From NCBI RefSeq assembly GCF_029227915.1, contig NC_079885.1, positions 14,209,001-14,273,000 of the forward strand: a stretch of 64,000 nt of DNA. The letters are read 5' to 3'. Under the pieces are notes generated by a model that ran no database searches, had not been told where the DNA came from, and saw only the letters and a program-made list of their open reading frames with translations. Numbering within the stretch: the first letter of the stretch is position 1; every line of letters begins with the position of its first letter. The DNA is from Hydractinia symbiolongicarpus (lineage: Eukaryota > Cnidaria > Hydrozoa > Anthoathecata > Hydractiniidae). The position numbers and the translations under genes were made by a program. Positions 1 to 10,563 of this stretch are shown here, one piece after another.

Positions 1-206
1 CCTAAATTGCCTTCGTTGGAACTTTTTACCGGAAATCTTAAAGCGCATGGTTGTCGTAAATAATGGATAGCGCTTAAAAAGAGCTTTCAAATGCACAAAA
101 AAACACGACCTATTTCGGATAATCCAGTCAAGAAATATGATCTTTGAAGTTTAAACCATTTTCGATGTAATGTGCTAATAAATCGTAGATGTCTGCCCGT
201 TTGTTT
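1..206. other. Partial spacer at left edge
   Basis: This is the 3' part of a spacer, equivalent to the last 206 bp before other copies. It holds the U-rich tract plus stem-loop block (from about 20) and AATAAAT at 177-183. Small differences from neighbours include an extra AA in aaaaaaacacg near 100 and atgtc instead of atatc near 190. No other gene is seen. Confidence 0.9.
177..183 (+). promoter_or_regulatory. AATAAAT upstream element at -30 (representative, copy 1)
   Basis: The AT-rich heptamer lies at -30 to -24 of copy 1 and at the same place before nearly every other copy I read; copy 53 has lost it. Position and composition fit the TATA-like upstream element that many invertebrate and fungal 5S genes need together with the internal promoter. 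Function here is inferred from position only. Confidence 0.5.
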
Positions 207-325
207 GTCTACGACCATACCACGATGAACACACCTGTTCTCGTCCGATCACGGAAGTTAAGCATCGTCGGGCCGGGATAGTACTTGGATGGGGGACCGC
301 CTGGGAACTCCCGGTGTCGTAGGCT
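207..325 (+). rRNA. 5S rRNA copy 1 (reference description)
   Basis: Structural RNA of the large ribosomal subunit central protuberance, made by RNA polymerase III. The copy matches the window consensus at all 119 positions. It starts GTCTACGACC, which pairs with the 3' end GTCGTAGGC to make a 9-bp helix I with one G-U pair. Helix II (14-21 with 57-65) and helix V (67-72 with 103-108) are intact. The internal promoter is the A box at gene positions 50-64, intermediate element 67-72 and C box 80-97. I chose start and end from the ends of helix I and the normal animal 5S length of 119-121 nt. It is followed by attaac instead of the usual attgac and then five T. The downstream spacer is class A. 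Confidence 0.98.
256..303 (+). promoter_or_regulatory. Type 1 Pol III internal control region (representative, copy 1)
   Basis: A box AGTTAAGCATCGTCG (256-270), intermediate element CCGGGA (273-278) and C box TGGATGGGGGACCGCCTG (286-303) sit at the spacing known for animal 5S genes, where TFIIIA binds the gene and recruits TFIIIC and TFIIIB. The same region recurs in every copy. Changes in it are listed per copy; the most frequent, G89A, lies in the loop of helix IV. Confidence 0.9.
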
Positions 326-331
326 ATTAAC

Positions 332-336
332 TTTTT
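332..336 (+). terminator. Pol III T-run terminator (representative, copy 1)
   Basis: Five T begin 7 bp after the gene. RNA polymerase III stops at runs of four or more T on the non-template strand. Other copies have ctttttc (T5), gtttttc (T5, after attga) or ccttttc (T4). A second run of usually six T lies about 35 bp further on and could act as a backup. Confidence 0.85.
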
Positions 337-590
337 CACGTTACATTATTAATCATTACGACTGTGACGTATCTTTTTTACGCAATAGCCGCTGAGTAAA
401 TCAAGAAAGAGACATGATTAGAAGTTGCTTTCCCAGCAAAACGGCTACAATCGTGCTGCAATAAATGCGCCACGTCGCAAATGAATGGATTACGAGCGTC
501 AGACAAAGAAAATGGCGATGTACTTACTTTGCTAACTAACTTTGTCATATGAAAATTACGTCTGAAAGTACCCTAGATTGCATTCGTTGG

Positions 591-646
591 AACTTTTTAC
601 CGGAAATCTTAAAGCGCATGGTTGTCGTAAATAATGGATAGCGCTT
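591..646 (+). other. U-rich tract plus stem-loop in spacer (representative)
   Basis: A run of five T inside aactttttacc is followed by an inverted repeat AAGCGC / GCGCTT with a 23-nt loop. The block recurs in nearly every spacer and is absent upstream of copy 53. It loosely resembles an Sm site followed by a 3' stem-loop, as in spliced-leader or snRNA genes that sit in some 5S arrays, but the tract lacks the usual following purines, no Pol II or Pol III promoter is seen, and conservation is no higher than for the rest of the spacer. Function unknown. Confidence 0.3.
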
Positions 647-775
647 AAAAAGAGCTTTCAAATGCACATAAACACGACCTATTTCGGATAAACCAGTCAA
701 GAAATATGATCTTCAAAGCTTAAACCATTTTCGATGTAATGTGCTAATAAATCGTAGATATCTGCCCGTTTGTTT

Positions 776-894
776 GTCTACGACCATACCACGATGAACT
801 CACCTGTTCTCGTCCGATCACGGAAGTTAAGCATCGTCGGGCCGGGATAGTACTTGGATGGGGGACCGCCTGGAAACTCCTGGTGTCGTAGGCT
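776..894 (+). rRNA. 5S rRNA copy 2
   Basis: Three changes: A25T, G99A and C106T. C106T gives a G69-U106 wobble in helix V, so the fold is kept. The terminator is a short ttttg (T4). Spacer class C follows. Confidence 0.96.
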
Positions 895-1343
895 ATTGAC
901 TTTTGCACGTTACATTATTTATCATTACGACTGTGACGTATTTTTTTACGCAATAGCCGCTGAGTAAATCAAGTAAGAGACATGATTAGAAGTTGCTTTC
1001 CCTTAAAAAGGGCTACAATCTTGCTGCAATAAATGCGCCACGTCGCAAATGAATGGATTAAGAGGGTCAGACAAAGAAAATGGCGATGTAGTTACTTTGC
1101 TAATTAACTTTGTCATATGAAAACTAAGTCTGAAAGTACCCCAGATTGCCTTCGTTGGAACTTTTTACCGGAAATCTTAAAGCGCATTATTGTCGTAAAG
1201 AATCGATAGCGCTTAAAAAGAGCTTTCAAATGCACATAAACACGACCTATTTCGGATAATCCAGTCAAGAAATATGACCTTTAAAGTTTAAACCATTTTC
1301 GATGTAATGTGCTAATAAATCGTAGATATCTGCCCGTTTGTTT

Positions 1344-1462
1344 GTCTACGACCATACCACGATGAACTCACCTGTTCTCGTCCGATCACGGAAGTTAAGC
1401 ATCGTCGGGCCGGGATAGTACTTGGATGGGGAACCGCCTGGAAACTCCTGGTGTCGTAGGCT
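1344..1462 (+). rRNA. 5S rRNA copy 3
   Basis: Changes A25T, G89A, G99A and C106T make this a close relative of copy 2. Fold intact. Spacer class C follows. Confidence 0.96.
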
Positions 1463-1910
1463 ATTGACTTTTTCACGTTACATTATTTATCATTACGACT
1501 GTGACGTATTTTTTACGCAATAGCCGCTGAGTAAATTAAGTAAGAGACATGATTAGAAGTTGCTTTCCCTTAAAAAGGGCTACAATCTTGCTGCAATAAA
1601 TGCGCCACGTCGCAAATGAATGGATTAAGAGCGTCAGACACAGAAAATGGCGATGTAGTTACTTTGCTAATTAACTTTGTCATATGAAAATTAAGTCTGA
1701 AAGTACCCCAGATTGCCTTCGTTGGAACTTTTTACCGGAAATCTTAAAGCGCATGGTTGTCGTAAATAATGGATAGCGCTTGAAAAGAGCTTTCAAATGC
1801 ACATAAACACGAACTATTTCCGATCACCCAGTCAAGAATTATGATCTTTAAAATTTGAACCATTTTCGATGTAATGCGCTAGTAAATCGTAGATATCTGC
1901 CCGTATGTTT

Positions 1911-2029
1911 GTCTACGACCATACCACGATGAACACACCTGTTCTCGTCCGATCACGGAAGTTAAGCATCGTCGGGCCGGGATAGTACTTGGATGGGGGA
2001 CCGCCTGGGAACTCCCGGTGTCGTAGGCT
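1911..2029 (+). rRNA. 5S rRNA copy 4
   Basis: Matches the consensus. The upstream flank carries private changes (gcgctagtaaatc), so the -30 element reads AGTAAAT. Spacer class A follows. Confidence 0.97.
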
Positions 2030-2479
2030 ATTGACTTTTTCACGTTACATTATTTATCATTACGACTGTGACGTATCTTTTTTACGCAATAGCCGCTGAG
2101 TAAATCAAGAAAGAGACATGATTAGAAGTTGCTTTCCCAGCAAAACGGCTACAATCGTGCTGCAATAAATGCGCCACGTCGCAAATGAATGGATTACGAG
2201 CGTCAGACAAAGAAAATGGCGATGTACTTAGTTTGCTAACTAACTTTGTCATATGAAAATTAAGTCTGAAAGTAGCCTAGATTGCATTCGTTGGAACTTT
2301 TTACCGGAAATCTTAAAGCGCATGGTTGTCGTAAATAATCGATAGCGCTTAAAAAGAGCTTTCAAATGCACATAAACACGACCTATTTCGGATAAACCAG
2401 TCAAGAAATATGATCTTTAAAGCTTAAACCATTTTCGATGTAATGTGCTAATAAATCGTAGATATCTGCCCGTTTGTTT

Positions 2480-2598
2480 GTCTACGACCATACCACGATG
2501 AACACACCTGTTCTCGTCCGATCACGGAAGTTAAGCATCGTCGGGCCGGGATAGTCCTTGGATGGGGAACCGCCTGGGAACTCCCGGTATCGTAGGCT
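2480..2598 (+). rRNA. 5S rRNA copy 5
   Basis: Changes A77C, G89A and G110A. G110A makes a C9-A110 mismatch at the inner end of helix I. Spacer class B follows. Confidence 0.96.
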
Positions 2599-3048
2599 AT
2601 TGACTTTTTCACGTTACATTATTTATCATTACGACTGTGACGTATCTTTTTTACGCAATAGCCGCTGAGTAAATCAAGAAAGAGACATGATTAGAAGTTG
2701 CTTTCCCAGAAAAACGGCTACAATCGTGCTGCAATAAATGCGCCACGTCGCAAATGAATGGATTACGAGCGTCAGACAAAGTAAATGGCGATGTACTTAC
2801 TTTGCTAACTAACTTTGTCATATGAAAATTAAGTCTGAAAGTACCCTAAATTGCATCCGTTGGAACTTTTTACCGGAAATCTTAAAGTGCATTATTGTCG
2901 TAAAGAATCGATAGCGCTTAAAAAGAGCTTTCAAATGCACATAAACACGAACTATTTCCGATCACCCAGTCAAGAATTATGATCTTTAAAATTTGAACCA
3001 TTTTCGATGTAATGTGCTAATAAATCGTAGATATCTGCCCGTATGTTT

Positions 3049-3167
3049 GTCTACGACCATACCACGATGAACACACCTGTTCTCGTCCGATCACGGAAGT
3101 TAAGCATCGTCGGGCCGGGATAGTACTTGGATGGGGGACCGCCTGGGAACTCCCGGTGTCGTAGGCT
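3049..3167 (+). rRNA. 5S rRNA copy 6
   Basis: Matches the consensus. In the preceding spacer the stem-loop is broken (aaagtgc instead of aaagcgc). Spacer class A follows. Confidence 0.97.
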
Positions 3168-3617
3168 ATTGACTTTTTCACGTTACATTATTTATCATTA
3201 CGACTGTGACGTATCTTTTTTACGCAATAGCCGCTGAGTAAATCAAGAAAGAGACATGATTAGAAGTTGCTTTCCCAGCAAAACGGCTACAATCGTGCTG
3301 CAATAAATGCGCCACGTCGCAAATGAATGGATTACGAGCGTCAGACAAAGAAAATGGCGATGTACTTAGTTTGCTAACTAACTTTGTCATATGAAAATTA
3401 AGTCTGAAAGTAGCCTAGATTGCATTCGTTGGAACTTTTTACCGGAAATCTTAAAGCGCATGGTTGTCGTAAATAATGGATAGCGCTTAAAAAGAGCTTT
3501 CAAATGCACATAAACACGACCTATTTCGGATAAACCAGTCAAGAAATATGATCTTTAAAGCTTAAACCATTTTCGATGTAATGTGCTAATAAATCGTAGA
3601 TATCTGCCCGTTTGTTT

Positions 3618-3736
3618 GTCTACGACCATACCACGATGAACACACCTGTTCTCGTCCGATCACGGAAGTTAAGCATCGTCGGGCCGGGATAGTACTTGGA
3701 TGGGGAACCGCCTGGGAACTCCCGGTGTCGTAGGCT
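3618..3736 (+). rRNA. 5S rRNA copy 7
   Basis: One change, G89A, in the helix IV loop. Spacer class A follows; its second half is the left boundary of the 1707-bp duplication. Confidence 0.97.
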
Positions 3737-4186
3737 ATTGACTTTTTCACGTTACATTATTTATCATTACGACTGTGACGTATCTTTTTTACGCAATAGC
3801 CGCTGAGTAAATCAAGAAAGAGACATGATTAGAAGTTGCTTTCCCAGCAAAACGGCTACAATCGTGCTGCAATAAATGCGCCACGTCGCAAATGAATGGA
3901 TTACGAGCGTCAGACAAAGAAAATGGCGATGTACTTAGTTTGCTAACTAACTTTGTCATATGAAAATTAAGTCTGAAAGTAGCCTAGATTGCATTCGTTG
4001 GAACTTTTTACCGGAAATCTTAAAGCGCATGGTTGTCGTAAATAATGGATAGCGCTTAAAAAGAGCTTTCAAATGCACATAAACACGACCTATTTCGGAT
4101 AAACCAGTCAAGAAATATGATCTTTAAAGCTTAAACCATTTTCGATGTAATGTGCTAATAAATCGTAGATATCTGCCCGTTTGTTT

Positions 4187-4305
4187 GTCTACGACCATAC
4201 CACGATAAACACACCTGTTCTCATCCGATCACGGAAGTTAAGCATCGTCGAGCCGGGATAGTACTTGGATGGGGGACCGCCTGGGAACTTCCGGTGTCGT
4301 AGGCT
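4187..4305 (+). rRNA. 5S rRNA copy 8 (variant, duplicated as copy 11)
   Basis: Four changes: G21A, G37A, G65A and C104T. G21A and G65A each break a helix II pair (A21-C57, C14-A65); C104T gives a G71-U104 wobble. Possibly weakened. Spacer class A follows. Confidence 0.95.
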
Positions 4306-4755
4306 ATTGACTTTTTCACGTTACATTATTTATCATTACGACTGTGACGTATCTTTTTTACGCAATAGCCGCTGAGTAAATCAAGAAAGAGACATGATTA
4401 GAAGTTTCTTTCCCAGCAAAACGGCTACAATCGTGCTGCAATAAATGCGCCACGTCGCAAATGAATGGATTACGAGCGTCAGACAAAGAAAATGGCGATG
4501 TACTTAGTTTGCTAACTAACTTTGTCATATGAAAATTAAGTCTGAAAGTAGCCTAGATTGCATTCGTTGGAACTTTTTACCGGAAATCTTAAAGCGCATG
4601 GTTGTCGTAAATAATGGATAGCGCTTAAAAAGAGCTTTCAAATGCACATAAACACGACCTATTTCGGATAAACCAGTCAAGAAATATGATCTTTAAAGCT
4701 TAAACCATTTTCGATGTAATGTGCTAATAAATCGTAGATATCTGCCCGTTTGTTT

Positions 4756-4874
4756 GTCTACGACCATACCACGATGAACACACCTGTTCTCGTCCGATCA
4801 CGGAAGTTAAGCATCGTCGGGCCGGGATAGTACTTGGATGGGGGACCGCCTGGAAACTCCCGGTGTCGTAGGCT
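4756..4874 (+). rRNA. 5S rRNA copy 9
   Basis: One change, G99A. Spacer class B follows. Twin of copy 12. Confidence 0.97.
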
Positions 4875-5324
4875 ATTGACTTTTTCACGTTACATTATTT
4901 ATCATTACGACTGTGACGTATCTTTTTTACGCAATAGCCGCTGAGTAAATCAAGAAAGAGACATGATTAGAAGTTGCTTTCCCAGAAAAACGGCTACAAT
5001 CGTGCTGCAATAAATGCGCCACGTCGCAAATGAATGGATTACGAGCGTCAGGCAAAGAAAATGGCGATGTACTTAGTTTGCTAACTAACTTTGTCATATG
5101 AAAATTAAGTCTGAAAGTAGCCTAGATTGCATTCGTTGGAACTTTTTACCGGAAATCTTAAAGCGCATGGTTGTCGTAAATAATGGATAGCGCTTAAAAA
5201 GAGCTTTCAAATGCACATAAACATGACCTATTTCGGATAAACCAGTCAAGAAATATGATCTTTAAAGCTTAAACCATTTTCGATGTAATGTGCTAATAAA
5301 TCGTAGATATCTGCCTGTTTGTTT

Positions 5325-5443
5325 GTCTACGACCATACCACGATGAACACACCTGTTCTCGTCCGATCACGGAAGTTAAGCATCGTCGGGCCGGGATAGT
5401 ACTTGGATGGGGGACCGCCTGGAAACTCCTGGTGTCGTAGGCT
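5325..5443 (+). rRNA. 5S rRNA copy 10
   Basis: G99A and C106T. The following spacer is a chimera: class C block joined to the cgtgctg form usual after class A or B. Twin of copy 13. Confidence 0.96.
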
Positions 5444-5893
5444 ATTGACTTTTTCACGTTACATTATTTATCATTACGACTGTGACGTATCTTTTTTAGG
5501 CAATAGCCGCTGAGTAAATCAAGTAAGAGACTTGATTAGAAGTTGCTTTCCCTTAAAAAGGGCTACAATCGTGCTGCAATAAATGCGCCACGTCGCAAAT
5601 GAATGGATTACGAGCGTCAGACAAAGAAAATGGCGATGTACTTAGTTTGCTAACTAACTTTGTCATATGAAAATTAAGTCTGAAAGTAGCCTAGATTGCA
5701 TTCGTTGGAACTTTTTACCGGAAATCTTAAAGCGCATGGTTGTCGTAAATAATGGATAGCGCTTGAAAAGAGCTTTCAAATGCACATAAACACGACCTAT
5801 TTCGGATAAACCAGTCAAGAAATATGATCTTTAAAGCTTAAACCATTTTCGATGTAATGTGCTAATAAATCGTAGATATCTGCCCGTTTGTTT

Positions 5894-6012
5894 GTCTACG
5901 ACCATACCACGATAAACACACCTGTTCTCATCCGATCACGGAAGTTAAGCATCGTCGAGCCGGGATAGTACTTGGATGGGGGACCGCCTGGGAACTTCCG
6001 GTGTCGTAGGCT
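5894..6012 (+). rRNA. 5S rRNA copy 11 (twin of copy 8)
   Basis: G21A, G37A, G65A and C104T, the same four changes as copy 8. The two helix II mismatches are therefore inherited by duplication. Spacer class A follows. Confidence 0.95.
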
Positions 6013-6462
6013 ATTGACTTTTTCACGTTACATTATTTATCATTACGACTGTGACGTATCTTTTTTACGCAATAGCCGCTGAGTAAATCAAGAAAGAGAC
6101 ATGATTAGAAGTTTCTTTCCCAGCAAAACGGCTACAATCGTGCTGCAATAAATGCGCCACGTCGCAAATGAATGGATTACGAGCGTCAGACAAAGAAAAT
6201 GGCGATGTACTTAGTTTGCTAACTAACTTTGTCATATGAAAATTAAGTCTGAAAGTAGCCTAGATTGCATTCGTTGGAACTTTTTACCGGAAATCTTAAA
6301 GCGCATGGTTGTCGTAAATAATGGATAGCGCTTAAAAAGAGCTTTCAAATGCACATAAACACGACCTATTTCGGATAAACCAGTCAAGAAATATGATCTT
6401 TAAAGCTTAAACCATTTTCGATGTAATGTGCTAATAAATCGTAGATATCTGCCCGTTTGTTT

Positions 6463-6581
6463 GTCTACGACCATACCACGATGAACACACCTGTTCTCGT
6501 CCGATCACGGAAGTTAAGCATCGTCGGGCCGGGATAGTACTTGGATGGGGGACCGCCTGGAAACTCCCGGTGTCGTAGGCT
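6463..6581 (+). rRNA. 5S rRNA copy 12
   Basis: G99A only, as copy 9. Spacer class B follows. Confidence 0.97.
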
Positions 6582-7031
6582 ATTGACTTTTTCACGTTAC
6601 ATTATTTATCATTACGACTGTGACGTATCTTTTTTACGCAATAGCCGCTGAGTAAATCAAGAAAGAGACATGATTAGAAGTTGCTTTCCCAGAAAAACGG
6701 CTACAATCGTGCTGCAATAAATGCGCCACGTCGCAAATGAATGGATTACGAGCGTCAGGCAAAGAAAATGGCGATGTACTTAGTTTGCTAACTAACTTTG
6801 TCATATGAAAATTAAGTCTGAAAGTAGCCTAGATTGCATTCGTTGGAACTTTTTACCGGAAATCTTAAAGCGCATGGTTGTCGTAAATAATGGATAGCGC
6901 TTAAAAAGAGCTTTCAAATGCACATAAACATGACCTATTTCGGATAAACCAGTCAAGAAATATGATCTTTAAAGCTTAAACCATTTTCGATGTAATGTGC
7001 TAATAAATCGTAGATATCTGCCTGTTTGTTT

Positions 7032-7150
7032 GTCTACGACCATACCACGATGAACACACCTGTTCTCGTCCGATCACGGAAGTTAAGCATAGTCGGGCCG
7101 GGATAGTACTTGGATGGGGGACCGCCTGGAAACTCCTGGTGTCGTAGGCT
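7032..7150 (+). rRNA. 5S rRNA copy 13
   Basis: C60A, G99A and C106T. C60A breaks the G18-C60 pair of helix II and changes the A box; it is the new change relative to twin copy 10. Spacer class C follows. Confidence 0.96.
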
Positions 7151-7600
7151 ATTGACTTTTTCACGTTACATTATTTATCATTACGACTGTGACGTATCTT
7201 TTTTAGGCAATAGCCGCTGAGTAAATCAAGTAAGAGACTTGATTAGAAGTTGCTTTCCCTTAAAAAGGGCTACAATCTTGCTGCAATAAATTCGCCACGT
7301 CGCAAATGAATGGATTACGAGCGTCAGACAAAGTAAATGGCGATGTACTTAGTTTGCTAACTAACTTTGTCATATGAAAATTAGGTCTGAAAGTAGCCTA
7401 GATTGCATTCGTTGGAACTTTTTACCGGAAATCTTAAAGCGCATGGTTGTCGTAAATAATGGATAGCGCTTAAAAAGAGCTTTCAAATGCACATAAACAC
7501 GACCTATTTCGGATAAACCAGTCAAGAAATATGATCTTTAAAGCTTAAACCATTTTTGATGTAATGTGCTAATAAATCGTAGATATCTGCCCGTTTGTTT

Positions 7601-7719
7601 GTCTACGACCATACCACGATGAACACACCTGTTCTCGTCCGATCACGGAAGTTAAGCATCGTCGGGCCGGGATAGTACTTGGATGGGGGACCGCCTGGGA
7701 ACTCCCGGTGTCGTAGGCT
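7601..7719 (+). rRNA. 5S rRNA copy 14
   Basis: Matches the consensus. Spacer class B follows. Its upstream flank (catttttgatg) is shared with copy 15, suggesting the two are neighbours by duplication. Confidence 0.97.
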
Positions 7720-8169
7720 ATTGACTTTTTCACGTTACATTATTTATCATTACGACTGTGACGTATCTTTTTTACGCAATAGCCGCTGAGTAAATCAAGA
7801 AAGAGACATGATTAGAAGTTGCTTTCCCAGAAAAACGGCTACAATCGTGCTGCAATAAATGCGCCACGTCGCAAATGAATGGATTACGAGCGTCAGGCAA
7901 AGAAAATGGCGATGTACTTAGTTTGCTAACTAACTTTGTCATATGAAAATTAAGTCTGAAAGTAGCCTAGATTGCATTCGTTGGAACTTTTTACCGGAAA
8001 TCTTAAAGCGCATGGTTGTCGTAAATAATGGATAGCGCTTAAAAAGAGCTTTCAAATGCACATAAACACGACCTATTTCGGATAAACCAGTCAAGAAATA
8101 TGATCTTTAAAGCTTAAACCATTTTTGATGTAATGTGCTAATAAATCGTAGATATCTGCCCGTTTGTTT

Positions 8170-8288
8170 GTCTACGACCATACCACGATGAACACACCTG
8201 TTCTCGTCCGATCACGGAAGTTAAGCATCGTCGGGCCGGGATAGTACTTGGATGGTGGACCGCCTGGGAACTCCCGGTGTCGTAGGCT
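8170..8288 (+). rRNA. 5S rRNA copy 15
   Basis: G87T in the helix IV loop, not seen elsewhere. Spacer class B follows. Confidence 0.96.
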
Positions 8289-8738
8289 ATTGACTTTTTC
8301 ACGTTACATTATTTATCATTACGACTGTGACGTATCTTTTTTACGCAATAGCCGCTGAGTAAATCAAGAAAGAGACATGATTAGAAGTTGCTTTCCCAGA
8401 AAAACGGCTACAATCGTGCTGCAATAAATGCGCCACGTCGCAAATGAATGGATTACGAGCGTCAGACAAAGAAAATGGCGATGTACTTAGTTTGCTAACT
8501 AACTTTGTCATATGAAAATTAAGTCTGAAAGTAGCCTAGATTGCATTCGTTGGAACTTTTTACCGGAAATCTTAAAGCGCATGGTTGTCGTAAATAATGG
8601 ATAGCGCTTAAAAAGAGCTTTCAAATGCACATAAACACGACCTATTTCGGATAAACCAGTCAAGAAATATGATCTTTAAAGCTTAAACCATTTTCGATGT
8701 AATGTGCTAATAAATCGTAGATATCTGCCCGTTTGTTT

Positions 8739-8857
8739 GTCTACGACCATACCACGATGAACACACCTGTTCTCGTCCGATCACGGAAGTTAAGCATCGT
8801 TGGGCCGGGATAGTACTTGGATGGGGGACCGCCTGGGAACTCCCGGTGTCGTAGGCT
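8739..8857 (+). rRNA. 5S rRNA copy 16
   Basis: C63T, at the bulged base of helix II, inside the A box. Spacer class B follows with a private gccttccc change. Confidence 0.96.
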
Positions 8858-9307
8858 ATTGACTTTTTCACGTTACATTATTTATCATTACGACTGTGAC
8901 GTATCTTTTTTACGCAATAGCCGCTGAGTAAATCAAGAAAGAGACATGATTAGAAGTTGCCTTCCCAGAAAAACGGCTACAATCGTGCTGCAATAAATGC
9001 GCCACGTCGCAAATGAATGGATTACGAGCGTCAGACAAAGAAAATGGCGATGTACTTAGTTTGCTAACTAACTTTGTCATATGAAAATTAAGTCTGAAAG
9101 TAGCCTAGATTGCATTCGTTGGAACTTTTTACCGGAAATCTTAAAGCGCATTATTGTCGTAAAGAATCGATAGCGCTTAAAAAGAGCTTTCAAATGCACA
9201 TAAACACGACCTATTTCCGATCACCCAGTCAAGAAATATGATCTTTAAAATTTGAACCATTTTTGATGTAATGTGCTAATAAATCGTAGATATCTGCCCG
9301 TTTGTTT

Positions 9308-9426
9308 GTCTACGACCATACCACGATGAACACACCTGTTCTCGTCCGATCACGGAAGTTAAGCATCGTCGGGCCGGGATAGTACTTGGATGGGGGACCG
9401 CCTGGGAACTCCCGGTGTCGTAGGCT
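9308..9426 (+). rRNA. 5S rRNA copy 17
   Basis: Matches the consensus. The proximal T-run is only four T (gacttttcacg). First class D spacer follows, with gacatat replacing gacgtat. Confidence 0.97.
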
Positions 9427-9875
9427 ATTGACTTTTCACGTTACATTATTTATCATTACGACTGTGACATATCTTTTTTACGCAATAGCCGCTGAGTAAA
9501 TCAAGTAAGGGACGTGATTAGAAGTTTATTTCCATTCAAAACGGCTACAATCTTGCTGCAATAAATGCGCCACGTCGCAAATGAATGGATTACGAGCGTC
9601 AGACAAAGAAAATGGCGATGTAGTTACTTTGCTAATTAACTTTGTCATATGAAAATTAAGTCTGCAAGTACCCTAGATTGCCTTCGTTGGAACTTTTTAC
9701 CGGAAATCCTAAAGCGCATTATTGTCGTAAAGAATCGATAGCGCTTAAAAAGGGCTTTCAAATGCACATAAACACGACCTTTTTCCGATCACCCAGTCAA
9801 GAAATATGATCTTTAAAATTTGAACCATTTTCGATGTAATGTGCTAATAAATCGTAGATATCTGCCCGATTGTTT

Positions 9876-9994
9876 GTCTACGACCATACCACGATGAACA
9901 CACCTGTTCTCGTCCAATCACGGAAGTTAAGCATCGTCGGGCCGGGATAGTATTTGGATGGGGAACCGCCTGGGAACTCCCGGTGTCGTAGGCT
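9876..9994 (+). rRNA. 5S rRNA copy 18
   Basis: G41A, C78T and G89A. C78T gives a U78-G98 wobble. Upstream flank has a private cccgattg. Spacer class C follows. Confidence 0.96.
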
Positions 9995-10444
9995 ATTGAC
10001 TTTTTCACGTTACATTATTTATCATTACGACTGTGACGTATCTTTTTTACGCAATAGCCGCTGAGTAAATCAAGTAAAAGACATGATTAGAAGTTTCTTT
10101 CCCTTAAAAAGGGCTACAATCTTGCTGCAATAAATTCCCCACGTCGCAAATGAATGGATTACGAGCGTCAGACAAAGTAAATGGCGATGTACTTACTTTG
10201 CTAACTAACTTTGTCATATGAAAATTAAGTCTGAAAGTACCCTAAATTGCCTTCGTTGGAACTTTTTACCGGAAATCTTAAAGCGCATTATTGTCGTAAA
10301 GAATCGATAGCGCTTAAAAAGAGGTTTCAAATGCACATAAACACGAACTATTTCCGATCACCCAGTCAAGAATTATGATCTTTAAAATTTATACCATTTT
10401 CGATGTAATGTGCTAATAAATCGTAGATATCTGCCCGTATGTTT

Positions 10445-10563
10445 GTCTACGACCATACCACGATGAACACACCTGTTCTCGTCCGATCACGGAAGTTAAG
10501 CATCGTCGGGCCGGGATAGTACTTGGATGGGGGACCGCCTGGGAACTCCCGGTGTCGTAGGCT
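10445..10563 (+). rRNA. 5S rRNA copy 19
   Basis: Matches the consensus. First copy with the gaccttttc (T4) terminator form. Spacer class C follows. Confidence 0.97.

Larger units (their letters stand above)
326..775. other. Representative intergenic spacer (between copies 1 and 2)
   Basis: These 450 bp describe every spacer. In order: the proximal terminator; a TGACGT-containing AT-rich stretch and a second T-run; the variable class block (here A, agcaaaacgg); a conserved gcaataaatgcgcc block; a ctaactaac stretch; CATATG; the U-rich tract aactttttacc (591-601); a 6-bp inverted repeat AAGCGC/GCGCTT (612-617 and 641-646); and AATAAAT at -30. I find no open reading frame of gene-like character, no tRNA A/B box pair, no U6, and no clear snRNA. 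Confidence 0.8.
3864..5570 (+). repeat. Three-unit block (copies 8-10), first copy of 1707-bp duplication
   Basis: Copies 8, 9 and 10 with their spacers recur as copies 11, 12 and 13 at exactly 1707 bp, with shared private variants (G21A, G37A, G65A, C104T in the first gene; ttaggc and cttgattag after the third). The boundary is placed where the spacer after copy 10 switches from class C to the cgtgctgc sequence typical of class A, within 5561-5570. Confidence 0.85.
5571..7277 (+). repeat. Three-unit block (copies 11-13), second copy of 1707-bp duplication
   Basis: Repeats 3864-5570. The main gene difference is C60A in copy 13, absent from copy 10, so the duplication is recent relative to the array but not brand new. 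Confidence 0.85.

Noticed and set aside
360-385. TGACGT in the spacer as a CRE/ATF site
   Set aside because: A six-base match is expected by chance; copies 17, 28, 33 and 37 read gacatat and copies 80, 83 and 85 read gatgtat without other consequence visible.
505-545. Spliced-leader donor on the minus strand (reverse complement of acttactttg gives caaagtaagt)
   Set aside because: The GT is lost in many copies: the site reads acttag, agttaa or agttac on the + strand, so the donor is not conserved, and no following Sm site with a stem-loop is convincing.
326-775. Linked tRNA, U6 or histone gene in the spacer
   Set aside because: No B-box-like GTTCGA motif paired with an A box, no U6 core, and no reading frame; the spacer is only about 450 bp.
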